In this document: positions 1 through 14,300 of the stretch, in pieces
How positions within the stretch are numbered: the stretch's first letter is position 1
How the letters are laid out: each line of letters begins with the position of its first letter
NCBI GenBank assembly: GCA_963693305.1
Contig: OY855916.1
Span: 9,373,501 to 9,437,500, forward strand
Direction: 5' to 3'
Length of the DNA: 64,000 nucleotides
DNA from: Meandrina meandrites
Lineage: Eukaryota; Cnidaria; Anthozoa; Scleractinia; Meandrinidae
Notes under the pieces: model-generated
What the model saw: the letters and a program-made list of their open reading frames with translations, nothing else
The model's database searches: none
Told to the model about the DNA's origin: nothing
Program-made: the position numbers and the translations under genes

Positions 1-641
1 ATTCATTTTGATAGTGGTAGTACCCGGATGTCGTGTCCAGTCCCAGCCGTTGTCGATGTCGTGAGTTTTAAGGGCTTCCTCATTGTTGGCAACAAGAAGC
101 GCGCCGTGACTCTGATAAAGTCCATATACGTTCTGACTGCCACTCGCTTCAAAGTCCCAAACAAATTTGTTGAAGCCTTTCACACTGACCACCCAGTCAT
201 CTCTCCTTTGGACGATAAAAGCTGCATAATTTTTGGTCCAGCATCCTTGGGGAGAACTTTCAGCATCTATACTCATCGTAGTGGCTTTGCCGCTAATTTC
301 CTCGAGGATGTTAATCGAGCCAATGGAATTCAGATAATAAATGCTGGTAAAGATTTTTCCATCTTTCAAGTAGTCGCTTACGTCACTATTTGCTGTATCA
401 TACAGTCGCAAAAACATCTTAATGTTTTCAGTGTTGAGGGTAGAAATTTCGCCAAGGGATCCATCATCATCTGTGGTTGGAGCAGTGGCACCGATGTAAG
501 CATAAGCTGGGAAGTTCTTTGCCAAAATGGCGCGACTAAATCCTGGAAATCGACCCGAAACGCTGTTTGGAGAAGAGTATTTAACGGAGACGACCCTCAT
601 TGTCTCGAGTCCCTTCTTTATATGTCCGCTTGTTTCCGAAC
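1..641 (-). CDS. Lyase exon 10 (runs off the left edge)
   Basis: The acceptor GTAAACAG precedes 641, and the frame is open for 214 codons to base 1. It encodes an Arg-containing SVSGRFPGFSRA segment and the start of the C-terminal beta domain (SVKGFNKFVWDFE, NVYGLYQSHGALL, GWDWTRHPG). The opposite-strand ORF in this stretch is a shadow of this exon. Confidence 0.85.
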
Positions 642-2279
642 CTGTTTACGAAAGACAATTTCAATTTGAATATCATTTCATTGCATAAAAAGATTAACTG
701 TCAACTCTCTTGATCTCTAATATAAGACCAACACAGTTATGAGCAGCCCAGAGAAGTGAGGTCGAGGGTTTCCATTCCTAAACGATTGTATTTTAAGATA
801 TCTGGTCACATTTGTACTTGAAGAACAGGATTTGTGCTACACTGCATTCCCGCATGTGGAATGGTGACACGTTTTGAAGGTTGAATGCGAACTCCAGGTA
901 TAACTATTTACCAGTTTTAATTATTCAGATAACTTTCTGAAATTGTATTTGCCGTTATTTCAACCAAATCGAATTTTGCTCGTAAGTATCTTCCAACCAG
1001 AAAGTACTTTTTATTATGTGTCCCTTTACTGTTTCAGAGTGTCTACTGCCCACTTCAGTAGAGAAGCTGTTTCTGTCTCATAGAGAGTGTTAGCTAGAGC
1101 GATAACTGGTGTCAAAGGTATGCCAAAGTTATACTATGGAACGTGACTAATGGACTAATGTCAAAGGTACCTCTGATTCGCGTCAAATCTGTTACTACCC
1201 TTGACTTGCGCCATATCTCTGCCAAAGGTTACTATCAGAGAACTTGCTTACCTTTTACATCTGTGACAGTTTGTCATCCATCGTCGTCTCACTTTTGATG
1301 CGAATCAAAAGTGTGACAAATTAAGCCAACTTTTCTTGCAGCGTTTAGTCTGAGAATTTTTACTCGTTGTTTGTATTTTGTATACGGCACAACTCGTGAA
1401 AATACTCGGCGATACTACACAACAAAACGTCTAATAAGATATATTTATTATAATTTTGAGGAGCGCGATTTAGTTTGAAGCCCTCTTCAAATGTTTTTGC
1501 ACACCAAATCAGTTACTTTGGAAGGCCAGGTAAAAAATAGGGTATCAATGTTTTGGTTAAGTCTAAAACAGGGTGGGGAAACCGCATGATTCTGGTCTGA
1601 AATTAAGGGAGAAAACGTTTAAAGAAGCGCACCACATATCACAACTAAAGTTTTCAGGCAGTATCATCCTCTCGCTTTCAGAAAAGAAAGCTTCAAGATA
1701 AAAAAAATAATGACCTTTTCTAATTAGAAAAAATATTGCAAAGTGATTCTTACTGAAAGCAAATGATGTCCCACTAAGCAGATAGCCAATAAGTGCAGCC
1801 TTGTGAAGAGCATGTGGGGTGTAAGCAGAAGCATAGTAACTATTGTGATGGAAACCAAGGTAGTCAGGTTTTAGAGTTCCTCCAAGTCCCTCATTTGGTG
1901 AGATAGCATTGGCGTACCATCGACCGAGTGCTTCCATGTCACGAATTTTCTGCTGTTGTTCTTCTGTTGTAGAAGTTGGCATCATGAGGACGGCAAACAA
2001 CCTATGAATAAGAAGTATTTAACAAATAAAGCGACCCCTTTTTTCATTATCTACCTTGTTAAAAGACCATATAAAAGATATTACCATTTAATGTCCAAAA
2101 CCCAAGAGAAGCATAGATTTGTCCAGGATTGAACGCTAATGAGATGCACGTTCCGTATGATAGGCATCACATTAATAGAAGTTCACCAAAACACACCTAA
2201 TTCTGTCAAATACATATGGGTTATTGACCAAGCGTGAGGTCAAGATGGCGGGATATTGGCCAAGTTCTTTTTTTGCGTG

Positions 2280-2312
<33 letters not shown>

Positions 2313-5300
2313 CACGCAAAAAAAGAACGAGGCCAATATCCTGCCATCTTGACCGAACAAGCTTGGTCAATAAAGGATTTATTATATGACTTTTTTCGAG
2401 CACTGAAAAGAAAGCCAGTTGCATGCACAATCAATGGCGCACGCTAAATCATTTCATTTGTTTAAACGTTTAATGAGTGACTGTCAAATTCTTGAATGAA
2501 TTGAGACGAAGTAAAACGATGCGACAACATGCAGCGAAATTCACCTCACTAATTTAGCCCTAAAAAGGATATTGAAATGGCTTAAATTTGCGAACAAAGA
2601 ATAAAAGAAGACTGTCCATTCCATCCGGCCGCCAGCTTTTGATTATTGGACGTTTTGCAGAGTATTTGCTCGCTTCTGGCGCTTTAGTGGTGCAAACCTG
2701 CCGTGACATACGAGCTGAATATTGAAATTGTGACTGTTGAAAGCGTTTGGGACTTACCACTTTACGGGGAAAGCTTGAACTTTTCTACATCATTCTAGAT
2801 GCTCGACCCACCCTTACTCGACGTGAACGTTAGAGTCTTCGGTGAAAAGATGTTAGGTTCGCCGTGCCCTCCGCTTTCTTCCATTTTTGAAGATGTTACA
2901 TAAACGACAAGTTTGCAGAGTACTTTATTCTTCAGGTATGTCACTGACTTCAGTCTCTCCCTTTCCGCCAAACAAAGCTAATACCATGTCTTCAAGTCGC
3001 TTTGCGTTTTAATTTTTGTATTAGCCGGTTTTTGCGGAGAATAAAAATCACGAAACTCGTTATTTAACATTTGTAATTTAATTTGTTTGCTCTCATTCGC
3101 TTCAAGACCTATTTCCTTGTTGTTGGACTTCCTTTCGCTAGAAATCGACAGGAAATCTTTACGTTATTTCGGAAAATAGTTTCATAGCGAAAATTTACGG
3201 CGAAAAGCTTTTTCATGATCAACTAGCGACGGTTTAAAACGTTGTTTCGCTTGCAGGAACACAGCGGGCGACCCCGAGCGGTCAAGATGGCTCCATCTTG
3301 ACTGCTCGGGTAGCCAATCAGAGCACGAGATTCGCTTCATCTTGACCGCTCACGGAGCTAGTCATATAATAAGAAGTCATATTGAAATTTTAAATACCCA
3401 GGCAAACATGACGTACTTATTAAACAAAGCTTGCATTCAATCCTGGAAATGAACGTTTTTTAATCAATTATTCCACAAGCGCGCGTTGGATTTGAGTTGG
3501 CATTAACGATCTCATATCTAACAAGCGCAAGTGAAATAATTGTTAAAAAAAAAACGCCCAAGGGATTGCAATATTTGATCCCCTCAGCTGTTTTCGTTGA
3601 CACGTATCGGCTACGATATTTGTGGTCCATGATATATGAGCTCATATACCATTGCCTGTTAACCAATCAAAACTCAGGAATTGCAATATACGTTTGCTAG
3701 TTAACAATTATCCTGCTCAATCTTGCGGAATATCGCCTAATATTTAGCCGACGAGGCCGTAGGCCGAGTTGGCTAAAATCAGACGATATTCCGCAAGATT
3801 GAGCAGGATAATTGTTTTATTATTCAACAAATTGTCAACGAAACACTTTTTGTAGCGAGAATAACTGTGGTTGTGCGGCGCTTTGCAAGATTTCGGACCA
3901 ATCTTGGCGATCTACGTATATCGCAGGATATCTGTTACAGATAACAATGGCTTTCTGACCATATATGGGCATCGCGCGAGCTTGTTGAATAATAATTTTA
4001 AATAAACGTCGATATCAAATTTATCAACTTGAACGGTGCTTTTATGAATTGGCATTAAAAAACACGAAACTATTAAGCTACCTCCATAATGAAATGGTTC
4101 TCAGACGATCAGCAGTGGTACCAGCATACTCAAATGGATCTTGGTATATCTCGCCGAAGTCGTTGTACCATTTCGTGGTAGCAACGTAATCAGATAGTTT
4201 TTCCGCTGCTTCTAATTCTTTCTTTAGGAGAAACACTGCATTCATAAACCCTGCACCGGCGTTGTTCATCTCATGATCCAATGATCCGATGCCGCTGCCA
4301 TCTGTGAAACCTGAGATATAGAATATTTAATCGTGCCCCATTAAAAAAAAAAATTACAACGACTAAGTATTATTAACTAGTTTCTAATCTGAGAAAATAT
4401 GCTGCATGGATTGACTGACATATCGCTTTTGATTTATTATAGGATTTCACTGAGATTCTGAAAAGATTAAAAAATATACCTTTTTGACTAAGCGTGATAA
4501 AACCTTTTCCATTTACTTTCCTATCATCTCAATATAACTGACAATATTTTCCAATAAGGATTATACACGAGTCCGGTACAAAGAGAGTTATGTAGTAAAA
4601 ACTCACCTTGATCCTCAATATATTCTAAAAGTAGAAGTAGGCGTTGCCATCTCGTGTCATTCACTGCCTTAATGGCCTCCTTCACTGTGTCTACTGTGTA
4701 TGGCGTTGTTGTACCGAGAGCATCTGTGAATGTCTGTTGCATGTCTGAGTCGCCTCCCACTATTTTCTGGCGAAGACATGAAATTCGAACTTTCAAGGTT
4801 TACGATTCAAAAATAATTTATACTTAACCGCCTCTATGTTAAACCATGTTGTTAAAATTAGATTAAATGTTGCGATTTGATAAGCTTTTAAAACGAGACG
4901 AGCTAGTAACGAGATATTTCTTTTTTTAAATAAAGCCATCACACAACCTTTTCCTGTTCTCTTCAGGAGTATGTTAGGGACGACTTAAACTGCATGCGAT
5001 AGTGGTTTATAAGCGTTATGTACCTTTTGAATAACCGAATCATGCGTTTATTGGAAGCATAAATAAATCTGTGATAAAACTTGTTATGCAGTATGCAGGA
5101 CTCGTATGGTATGTTATGGTATTTCTGTTTAAAGTTGTAGACGTAGGGAGTGGCCGCCCAGTCTCGTACGACTATTTAGGAACGGACCATTAGAAAAGTG
5201 ATGGGGGGGATGGGGAAAAAACCAAAAAAAAATTCATGCAAGGCAAAATGTCCGAAAAAAAAATTCATTAATGGAAAAACCCAACGAAAAAAAATTCATG

Positions 5301-8300
5301 CACAAGATGGGTCGCATTTTGATAGAGTGTTCCAAAATGCACCAAATCGCATTAGAGCATGTCTAGATTTTGAAAATTTTCCCGGAGGACAATTCCCCCG
5401 GACCCCCCAACGGAAATGGGCCTCCCAACATTTTAATACGGCAGCGGTAATTTGCTGAACGCCGAACGCACAATGCCAAACGCAGAACGCGGACCAAAAT
5501 CACCGAAACAAGCAAAAACCAACCGGAGTGCTATCCAGGCTAACCGGAGTGTATCTTGCACTCAGGTTAGTCTAAAGATCACTCAGGTTAGCCTGGATAT
5601 CGCTTAAGTTAGCCTAAAAAAGGCCCAGGTTAGCCTGTTTACGGTTAGCCCTCAATAATGGTAATGGCTTTGCTTGCTTCGGTGATTTTGTTTCGCGTTC
5701 GGCGTTCGGCATTCTGTGCTCGGTGTTCGCAAAGTTACTCCTGCCGATTTTAATACCGTCACAATCCGTGCTAACCTTGGGTCCCCTCACCTCAAAATGC
5801 AATCCTGCGGGCCTGACAGGTATATAAATTACGCAAATTTTCACTATACACCTGTAAACTGCTACTTACTTTTTATGTCATAAAATAGATGGAAAGTAAT
5901 GTTAACAAGCTATGTGTTTAATGAATCAAAGTACCGGTAGCACTGTTTTTAATTACCGTATTCAGTAGCAAATTGTGCATGAAGCAGATTTAATTAAAAA
6001 AAAATTCGTGCATAGGGCTGCAGTCCAAAAAAAATATTCTTGCAAGCCAAAAATCCCCCTCCCCCCCATCAGTTTTCTAATGGTCCGTCCCTTATAATTA
6101 ATAAAGGCATAAGAATTTAATATCATTAAAAATAATAATAAAAAAGAAATGCTAAGATAAATCTTGAATTACAATATAACCTATGGATTTGATGACGTCA
6201 ATGCGTTGCCGCTATTGTTAGGAAGCAGAAGTTCTTTTGTGTGGAACAATTGGGCAACGCATTGACGTCATGAAGTCCAAAATGGCGGCGCGCGGGAAAT
6301 TTAAAAGCGATAATCGTTTCCGTTTATTATCATAATTAAATTCCTTTTCTCCCTTGTCGGTAAAATTTGTAATTGAGGCATTACTTCAAACAACTCGACA
6401 TCATCTTGCCTCAAGAGCGGAGATTCCCTTTAAATGCAACTAATCCTTATATTATAAATTTGAGTTAGTGCTAGAAGTATAAAAATATGTGCGTAAAAAT
6501 AATGAAAAAAATTATATACAGTTCATACACTGGCACCCTGCAAACTTCATCCCATTTAAACGAGAGCGAAAGGTGGTCGAGGATTTGGCGTTAGCTTGCA
6601 ACTGGTTCCACAAGTGAGCAATTACATACAGAAAGGAGTTGTACATGACGAGGCTGTTATATGGGGGCTGCACAATTCTGGAGCCTCTACCTCTGCCACG
6701 TGTCACCTATGAACCTAGTAAATGGCCTAGTTCACCAAGAGTCTCTCGTAGCTAAATGGTCAGAGTGCCCAGTCAGTATCTGGCAGGCCGTGGGTTCGAT
6801 TCTCGTGGGAGCTCAGACTTTTTATTTGTTCCACTCTCGTGACAAATGAACAAGTCATCTTTATCAATCTTGAAAATGTTAGAATAACGATCTAGATCAC
6901 ATACTACCTTTCAAAGTATATAGATCAAAAACAAACAAACAAACAAACAAAAAAAACATCCGCACCGTTATAGCCGCATTTTTTTCTTCTTCATTCCCGT
7001 TCAGATCAGACAGTTGGTCAGCGGCCAATTCGTTGATATCAATCTCACGTGATCTTACGTGATAATCAAGAGCCATTGGAAGCAGAATTCTTCTCATGAT
7101 ATCACCAAACTGCTTTTCGTCAAATTCAGACGCTTGAGAGTACAGAGGTTTACCTAAAATGGTTAAAAAGTAAACTTCTATGATTGAGCATCACAATTTA
7201 GTGGGCCTCCATCGCGCAATACTTTAAAACACGATCGCCACAAGGTAAAATTAAAACATTACATCAATTAGAAGTTAATTAAATTCCATGGTATTTTATT
7301 CGTATGAAAAAAACAAACGAACAATATCTTCAGACATTGATTTCCATTAATATATTCGACCACATTTTAATGAGATTCCAGAAACGGAGATGATTCGGAG
7401 CACCCCATAGAGAGAGACTGTCCTTAGTCAAACGCGTACGGGAGGACATCGAAAGTTCATCCTCCTCTTGAATTGCTGTATTAGTATTTAAAATACAGGA
7501 CGGTTCTTCTACACGTGTTTCAACTGCTGTAATGCCCTTGTGATGGCACAATTTCTACAGACTAAGATTCCTTTTTCGTTTGACACATAAATAAGCGCCC
7601 AGTTTCGTCCAGTCCTATTTCTGAAGTATCATATTTTATAAGAATGGCCTGTAGCTTGCTATAATTGCGCTTTATTGTCTTGTAATAGAAAGAGAAAAAT
7701 GCTTAAAGTGGGGAAAGCAAATAAATATTAACTAAGAGGTTCGAAGTTTCACCAGAATGGCATCTTTGATTTCTGGACATCCTGTCCAAAAATCAATCGC
7801 AATCCACTTCCATCCTTGCAATCCTATACTTCTTCCTCGAAATATTTATTTTGGCAATATACGGAGGAAATAAGAAAATATAAATTTCTATGATCAGCCG
7901 TGATAGTGTCGCTTTAACAATAATTATTATATGACTAGCTCCGTGAGCGGTCAAGATGAAGCGAATCTCGTGCTCTGATTGGCTACCCGAGCGGTCAAGA
8001 TGGAGCCATCTTGACCGCTCGGGATCGCCCGCTGTGTTCCTGCAAGCAAAACAACTTTTTAAACCGTCGCTAGTTGAGCATGAAAAAGCTTTTCGTCGTA
8101 AATTTTCGCTATGAAACTATTTTCCGAAATAACACAAAGATTTCCTGTCTATTTCTAGCGAAAGGAAGTCCGACAACAAGGAAATAGGTCTTAAAGCGAA
8201 TGAGAGCAAACAAATTAAATTACAAATGTTAAATAACGAGTTCCGTGAATTTTATTCGCCGCAAAAACCGGCTAATACAAAAATTAAAACGCAAAGCGAC

Positions 8301-11300
8301 TTGAAGACATGGTATTAGCTTTGTTTGGCGGAAAAGGGAGAGACTGAAGTCAGTGACATACCTGAAGAATAAAGTACTCTGGAAACTTGTCGTTTGTGTA
8401 ACATATTCAAAAATGGAAGAAAGCGGACGGCACGGCGAACCTAACATCTTTTCACCGAAGCCTCTAATGTTCACGTCGAGTAAGGGTGGGTCGAGCATCT
8501 AGAATGATGTAGAAAAGTTCAAGCTTTCCCCGTGAAGTGGTAAGTCCCAAACGCTTTCAACAATCACAATTTCAATATTCAGCTCGTATGTCACGGCAGG
8601 TTTGCACCACTAAAGCGCCAGAAGCGAGCAAATACTCTGCAAAACGTCTAATAATCAAAAGCTGGCGGCCGGATGGAATGGTCAGTCTTCTTTTAAGGCT
8701 TAAAACCCAACGTAGGCTCGCAAATTTAAGCCATTTCAATATCTTTTTTAGGGCTAAAGTGAGGTGAATTTCGCTGTTGTCGCATCGTTTTACCTCGTCT
8801 CGATTCATTCAAGAATTTGACAGTCACTCATTAAACTTTTAAACCAATGAAATGATTTAGCGTGCGCCATTGATTGTGCATGCAACTGGCTTTCTTTTCA
8901 GTGCTCGAAAAAAGTCATATAATAAATCCTTTATTGACCAAGCTTGTTCGGTCAAGATGGCAGGATATTGGCCAATATCCCGCCATCTTGACCTCACGCT
9001 TGGTCAATAACCCATATTTATTGAATTAACTTTTCGCATTGATAGCGAGAATTTTCAAGGCGGCGGTTTGCGTTATCTGCCGAATGCTATATTGATAGCG
9101 ACATGGGAAAACTCATTTAATACACGATCGTGAAAGTGACAATGATACGTACACGAAAACGTTTTAACAGAACCCATAAAAACGATGTATCTAATGTTTG
9201 TGTTTTTGGCGTACTTATGACCTAGTTGTTTTTTGTAAATCGTTTAAATTCCCGTTACTATGATGACTCTGGATGGATCAGCCATCGCTCTGCTCTCTCT
9301 CACTGACTAGCAAGGCAGGAAAAGGAGGCGATTTCCGTAGAAATTACGTCATATGTACATGTATAATCCTATTGTCTGTAGATATGATATCAAGATGCAA
9401 TTAGAATGGAAATAGTGGCTAAAATGTATAAAAATGCATTAATTACCTGTAATAACACCCTCCATAGATTTTTCAATTGTCAGTTGTCCAAACTCCTCAT
9501 GCGCTCTGTCCACGTCTTCTTGTAAAGACTCCCATCTTTTCATCACATTCCCTGTAAACTGGACTGAGGTCTGTGACTGTTTAACAAACCAATTTTCCAA
9601 ACGCTTTTCGATCAGAGTCAAGTTATTCAGTTTATCCTCACTGGGAGTAGGCTCTGTGATAGCCGTTGGGGTGGCCTGTTGTGGTTAAATTGTTAAAATA
9701 ATGTAACGAACTTCAACTTCAATAATATTGTTTTGACAGTTTTCAAATTAATACGAAGGAAAGCCAAAAACAAATGATGAAGAGCCTATAGAAATACTGA
9801 AGAACTCGAGGAAAGACTCCTTTGATTGACAGTTAATCAGGAAGGTGGAATTTGCTATCAAAGATTCATGGGAAAAGTATTAAATATATTACGTACGTAG
9901 GAGTAATAAAGACCGTAGAACTTGGTTATCCAGGAAGTATTTGCCATCACCCTTCTTTGATAGCAATTGTTCTGCTTCATAAATTTTTGGGAAGAGGCAA
10001 TTGAATTTCTACATCTTGTTGATATGTTGTCAATGCTATTTCATATTTGGGACCTTGAAATGAAAGAGAATAATGTCGTAACCTGGATGATGACACAACG
10101 TGTTTCCAGCATATTCATGTACCATTGAATTTGTCGAGAACAAACAAACAGACAAAATAACAAATATGAATCATCAAGCCAAGTAGACTTAGGTCGCTTA
10201 GAAAAGCGCTGGAATATAGAAAAAGGACACCCAGGTAAGGTTCCAGACTCCATGTTAGCTTTTTCCAAGGAAAAGCGGAGATATTCATGGATGGAATTCA
10301 AATTTGAAATTCACACGAATACAAAAACGTTCTTTTCAGTGGAAGGTACGGTCCAAAAGGGTCTTAATGGGGTGGTTGCTTTGACAGTTGACGGATAAAT
10401 TTATTAATAAAGCCTTTTGACTGCTCACGGTTATCAAAAGGAATTTCTTCCATGAGTTGAAATTAATATTAGTGTTTGTGTTTTTTTTTACTACTTTCCT
10501 TTGTATTGTATTCTGGTCTTTCAGCAATGCATCAAAATACTCCAAGACTTAATTGTATATTATAATTAGCCTTATCAATACGGTAAATCATTAATAAAAT
10601 ATTAGTATTTTGACACAGGAAATACTTAAGTTTCAGGTACATAGAAAAACCTTAAACTGAGTCATATTCAGTTTGGAAGCATGGAAACTAGTTTTCAAAT
10701 TAAAACATTCTTTGAGAGCCAAATGCCAGAGATCAGCAGCTCAAATCATGAAATTTGAAGGACCTGAAAACCATTTTGACAGCTAATAACAACTGCTTTT
10801 TTATGGTTAACGGTAAAAATTACGCCTGTTTGACGGTTGACGGTTTAATTTTAGGCCGTTTGATGGCTGACGGTTAACCCCATTGAGACCCTCGTCTAAT
10901 GGTTTCCCTTAATCATTTGAACAGTAGGAATTTGAATCAAGTAATCATTGTAAACGTTGGGCGCTTAAACCGGCCGATTGTAATCATGACATGACATTCT
11001 TCTGTTATGTTACATAAACTCACCTGACTCCACCGATAAGTTTGCTGCCAGAAATGATTAGGGTTGTAAATCCCTTCGCCAATTGTTGGTACTATCTTGT
11101 CCCGAGTCTGCTTACTTAACTTGTTTACCAAGCGCAGAATGTCAATATACAAAGGATAAGTCGTCTCGTCAGTTTCGGGTGCAGTTATTAACAATTGATC
11201 AATATCCTTGCCAGCGACCAACACGGACTCTTCGTAGGAAACCCAAATCCCACGCCATCCCTAAAAAACAAACAAACAATCAAACGACAACTATAAAAAT

Positions 11301-14300
11301 TGCTATTTTAACTTCTGGGGTTCTCTTTGGAACGCTTCGTGTGGGTGTACCTGTTGTGGTTCTATTTTATCGTTGGTTCAAATTTTATTTTCTTTTGTTT
11401 TTAACTCATTCACGGAGAGTCGTGGGTTCAAATCCCATCTGGTGCTCGGTTTTTTCCGAGTTCCCTTTTAACTCATTATCATATATTATCATATCAAAAA
11501 AAGAGAGGAAAATAAAATTTGAACCAAAGATAAAATTGAACCATAACATACCCACCAATTTTCAGACAAAAATACACCACTCATTCATACTTGTTATCCG
11601 ACATCAGTTAACCGTCTGTAGTCGTAAATCGTTTTTTAGATTATCGAATGATAGTTTTTGGTTTCTTAAATAACTTTAATTTTTTAATTATTTTAATTAT
11701 TTTTGTTATGAACTTTATGCGACTTGTTCTTATGATCGGAGAGCGCTGTGACAGATGTAGCCCCGATGCAGTGGTTGGTGATATGTGGTTCTATACCAGA
11801 CATCTGTCTCATCATGTTGTCAAGCGTAGTCGTGCTAAGAGGCGCGTTGCAAAACCAGATTTTCTCATCTGCGTAATTGAACTTTTTACTTTCACTATTT
11901 CTTGGTCTCTGGAAGAGAGCATTTGAAGTCGGGTTGGGATGGCCCAAATAGTTCTTCAGTGATGGTTTAACTGGACACCTTAGAGAGCCGGGCCCGGTTG
12001 CATAAAGCACCTTAAGATTAAGTGGGATTTCTGCAGTTATTCCATGTGTTGTGAAAGGTCGTCTTGCACACCATTATGAGAAATTCAGCCGAAGGTGAAT
12101 TAAAGAGCATGGGTACACATTGCCGGTGCAAAAATATTTCACTTAATCCTAAGCTGCTTTATACAACCGGCGCCAGGAGTGGTAAATAACTTAGCGTCCG
12201 ATTCCGTCTTCGGCATCTGCGAGGAACCAGGAACCAGGGCCCGGTTGCATAAAACGCCCGTAACACTTACGGGTATACGTAGGTGTACTCGTAACTTATG
12301 TGAGTTGCATTAAATCATTTAAGTGATCCACTTACGGAGTGCACGTAAGTGGCTGCACTTACGATTTTCGTAAGTGCCCACGTAAGTGTCGTTTATGCAA
12401 CAGAAATTGCGGGTGTTGCATAAAACCCTTTTTAGGTCAAAAATAGCACGTAAGTTTACGGGACCTATATAGGTCCCGTATCTTTACTGAAGTTAACGCG
12501 AACTTTTTCTGACGGGTGAAAGGAAAGGGTTTTTTCTTGTTTAAGTACTAATAATGCCCTTTATGATCCACTACCCACTTTTTAAACTCTTCCTAACAGG
12601 AACCCAAACATTTCAAATGGATATCAAAGTAAAAACACGATTCATAAGATAAGATAAGATAAGATAAAAACTTTATTACCGTGTCTGTGTGTTTAGCCCT
12701 TATGGACTAATTGGGGACATACTTTATTTGCGTAATTTTGAGGCACTTTTTGCTCATTCCTCCTACTTTTTTGTTACTATACGACAGACAGTTGTTCTTT
12801 TATTTGCGTTTATTGTGTTCTAAGAAGCGAAGCGCTATCGTCAGTTGCTGTGCAGCTGTAAGGGCGTGGTTTCGTGTTGTACCATACTCTAGGCCAATAC
12901 ACAACCTATTTACAAGCTCGTAAACTAGGTGTCTTGTCTTTCGAAATCTCTTCTGAAACTTTTCAGTTGGTTAGCGAAAAGCATATAACTAGATCAATAA
13001 TAAGTAACTCAATACCAAGTCAGGAATTAGTGAAAAAAGAACACTGTTTGATTAAGTTTTTCAAATTAAAATGATGAAAAAACTTTCATTTGATATTTAG
13101 CGTTATCTTAAAACTGCCTTTTGCCTAATTAAACTACCAGGCACTACTTTCGTTACACTTACCAATTGAAACAGAGTCGGAGTTATTAATAAAATTACCA
13201 CAACAATTTAAGTGTGCCCTTAAGTGAACCCGTAAGTTACCCCGTAAGGCAAATACTTAAGAGCGTGCTAAGTATGTTCCATGCAACACCCGTGAGTGTA
13301 CCCTTAACGAACTCGTAAGTGTCCTACTAAAGTGAGCACTTAAGTGGACGTTTTATGCAACCGGGCCCAGGAACCAGGCTGACTTCTGTTCAGTTTGTAG
13401 CATTCAACCCCTTGTGGAGGTTTCGAAGGAAAAGTATTGCTGATGTCAGCTGTCGTTGATTTTCTCGTCCCCCCATATAAAGAGGCCGAGGTAGAACCAA
13501 ATCGTAGGTATGCGAAATCCATTCCACCAATGAGAAAGCTTATCATTCGAGGTTGAGAATTTAACAATTCATGGTATATTATACTAGTAAATATTGTTTA
13601 TTACTTATCATTTTTTGTATAGGACAATACGCCACGACTGGTTCAATGTTTTTTTGAAATTTATCTATTACCTTGAAATCCAGGCTGATGTTAAACTGTG
13701 CTACAATGATTGGGCTGCCAGCCGGGCTTAGAGTATCAACAAAAGAGACGTTTAGCTTCTCGCCAGCGCGTGGATTAGTATTGTAAAGCCACAGCATAAT
13801 TCCTCCATCTTCAAGTTCGTTTCCTTCAATTTTCTGAAAAAAATTCAACAAAATATATTATCATCGCTTCCATGCAGGTCAATTCGTAGGGGTTATCTAT
13901 TCTAAAGAACGTATTTGTGGGATATTTTTACGTTAAAAACATAAATGTTTGGACTCAATTCTTTAAAATTTCTTCAAAACGAATTAGTCTACTCGTCCTC
14001 GTTTATTATGAGCTATGGTCAACTCGATCAACTCGGCTGCGTGTCGTTGACCATTTGCTCATACAAATTTATTTAAACGTTTATGTTTAAGAGGATAAGA
14101 ATAGCGCGTGGAAGCGCGATCATGTTCCTTCAGCGAATAGACAACAGCTGGAGAACTAAGCAGATGCGCGGACTTGCGATAGCACACGCCGAGTTTCTAG
14201 TGTTACAATCAATTAGCAGAATTCTACTACTCTACTTATGCAATTGCTGCAATCTGATTGGCTGAGCTATTGAACACTATCAGCCATCAGTGTGCAGTGG

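Larger units (their letters stand above)
4767..6965. other. Lyase intron 6
   Basis: The intron holds three repeats listed separately: a foldback element at 5179-6091, a short palindrome at 6186-6280 and a tRNA-like SINE at 6730-6845. Nothing coding is supported. Confidence 0.5.

Noticed and set aside
28..669. Plus-strand ORF of 213 codons
   Set aside because: It is antisense to a clearly recognisable lyase exon with correct splice borders.
2560..2760. Small ORF with an identical partner at 8537-8767
   Set aside because: The identity comes from the two copies of the non-autonomous element; there is no domain and no start context.
6730..6815. Functional tRNA gene
   Set aside because: A and B boxes are present, but the acceptor stem mispairs and the anticodon loop lacks T33; a SINE remnant fits better.
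7330..7551. Possible additional lyase exon
   Set aside because: Exons 5 and 6 join in phase without it, and its sequence does not resemble the lyase.
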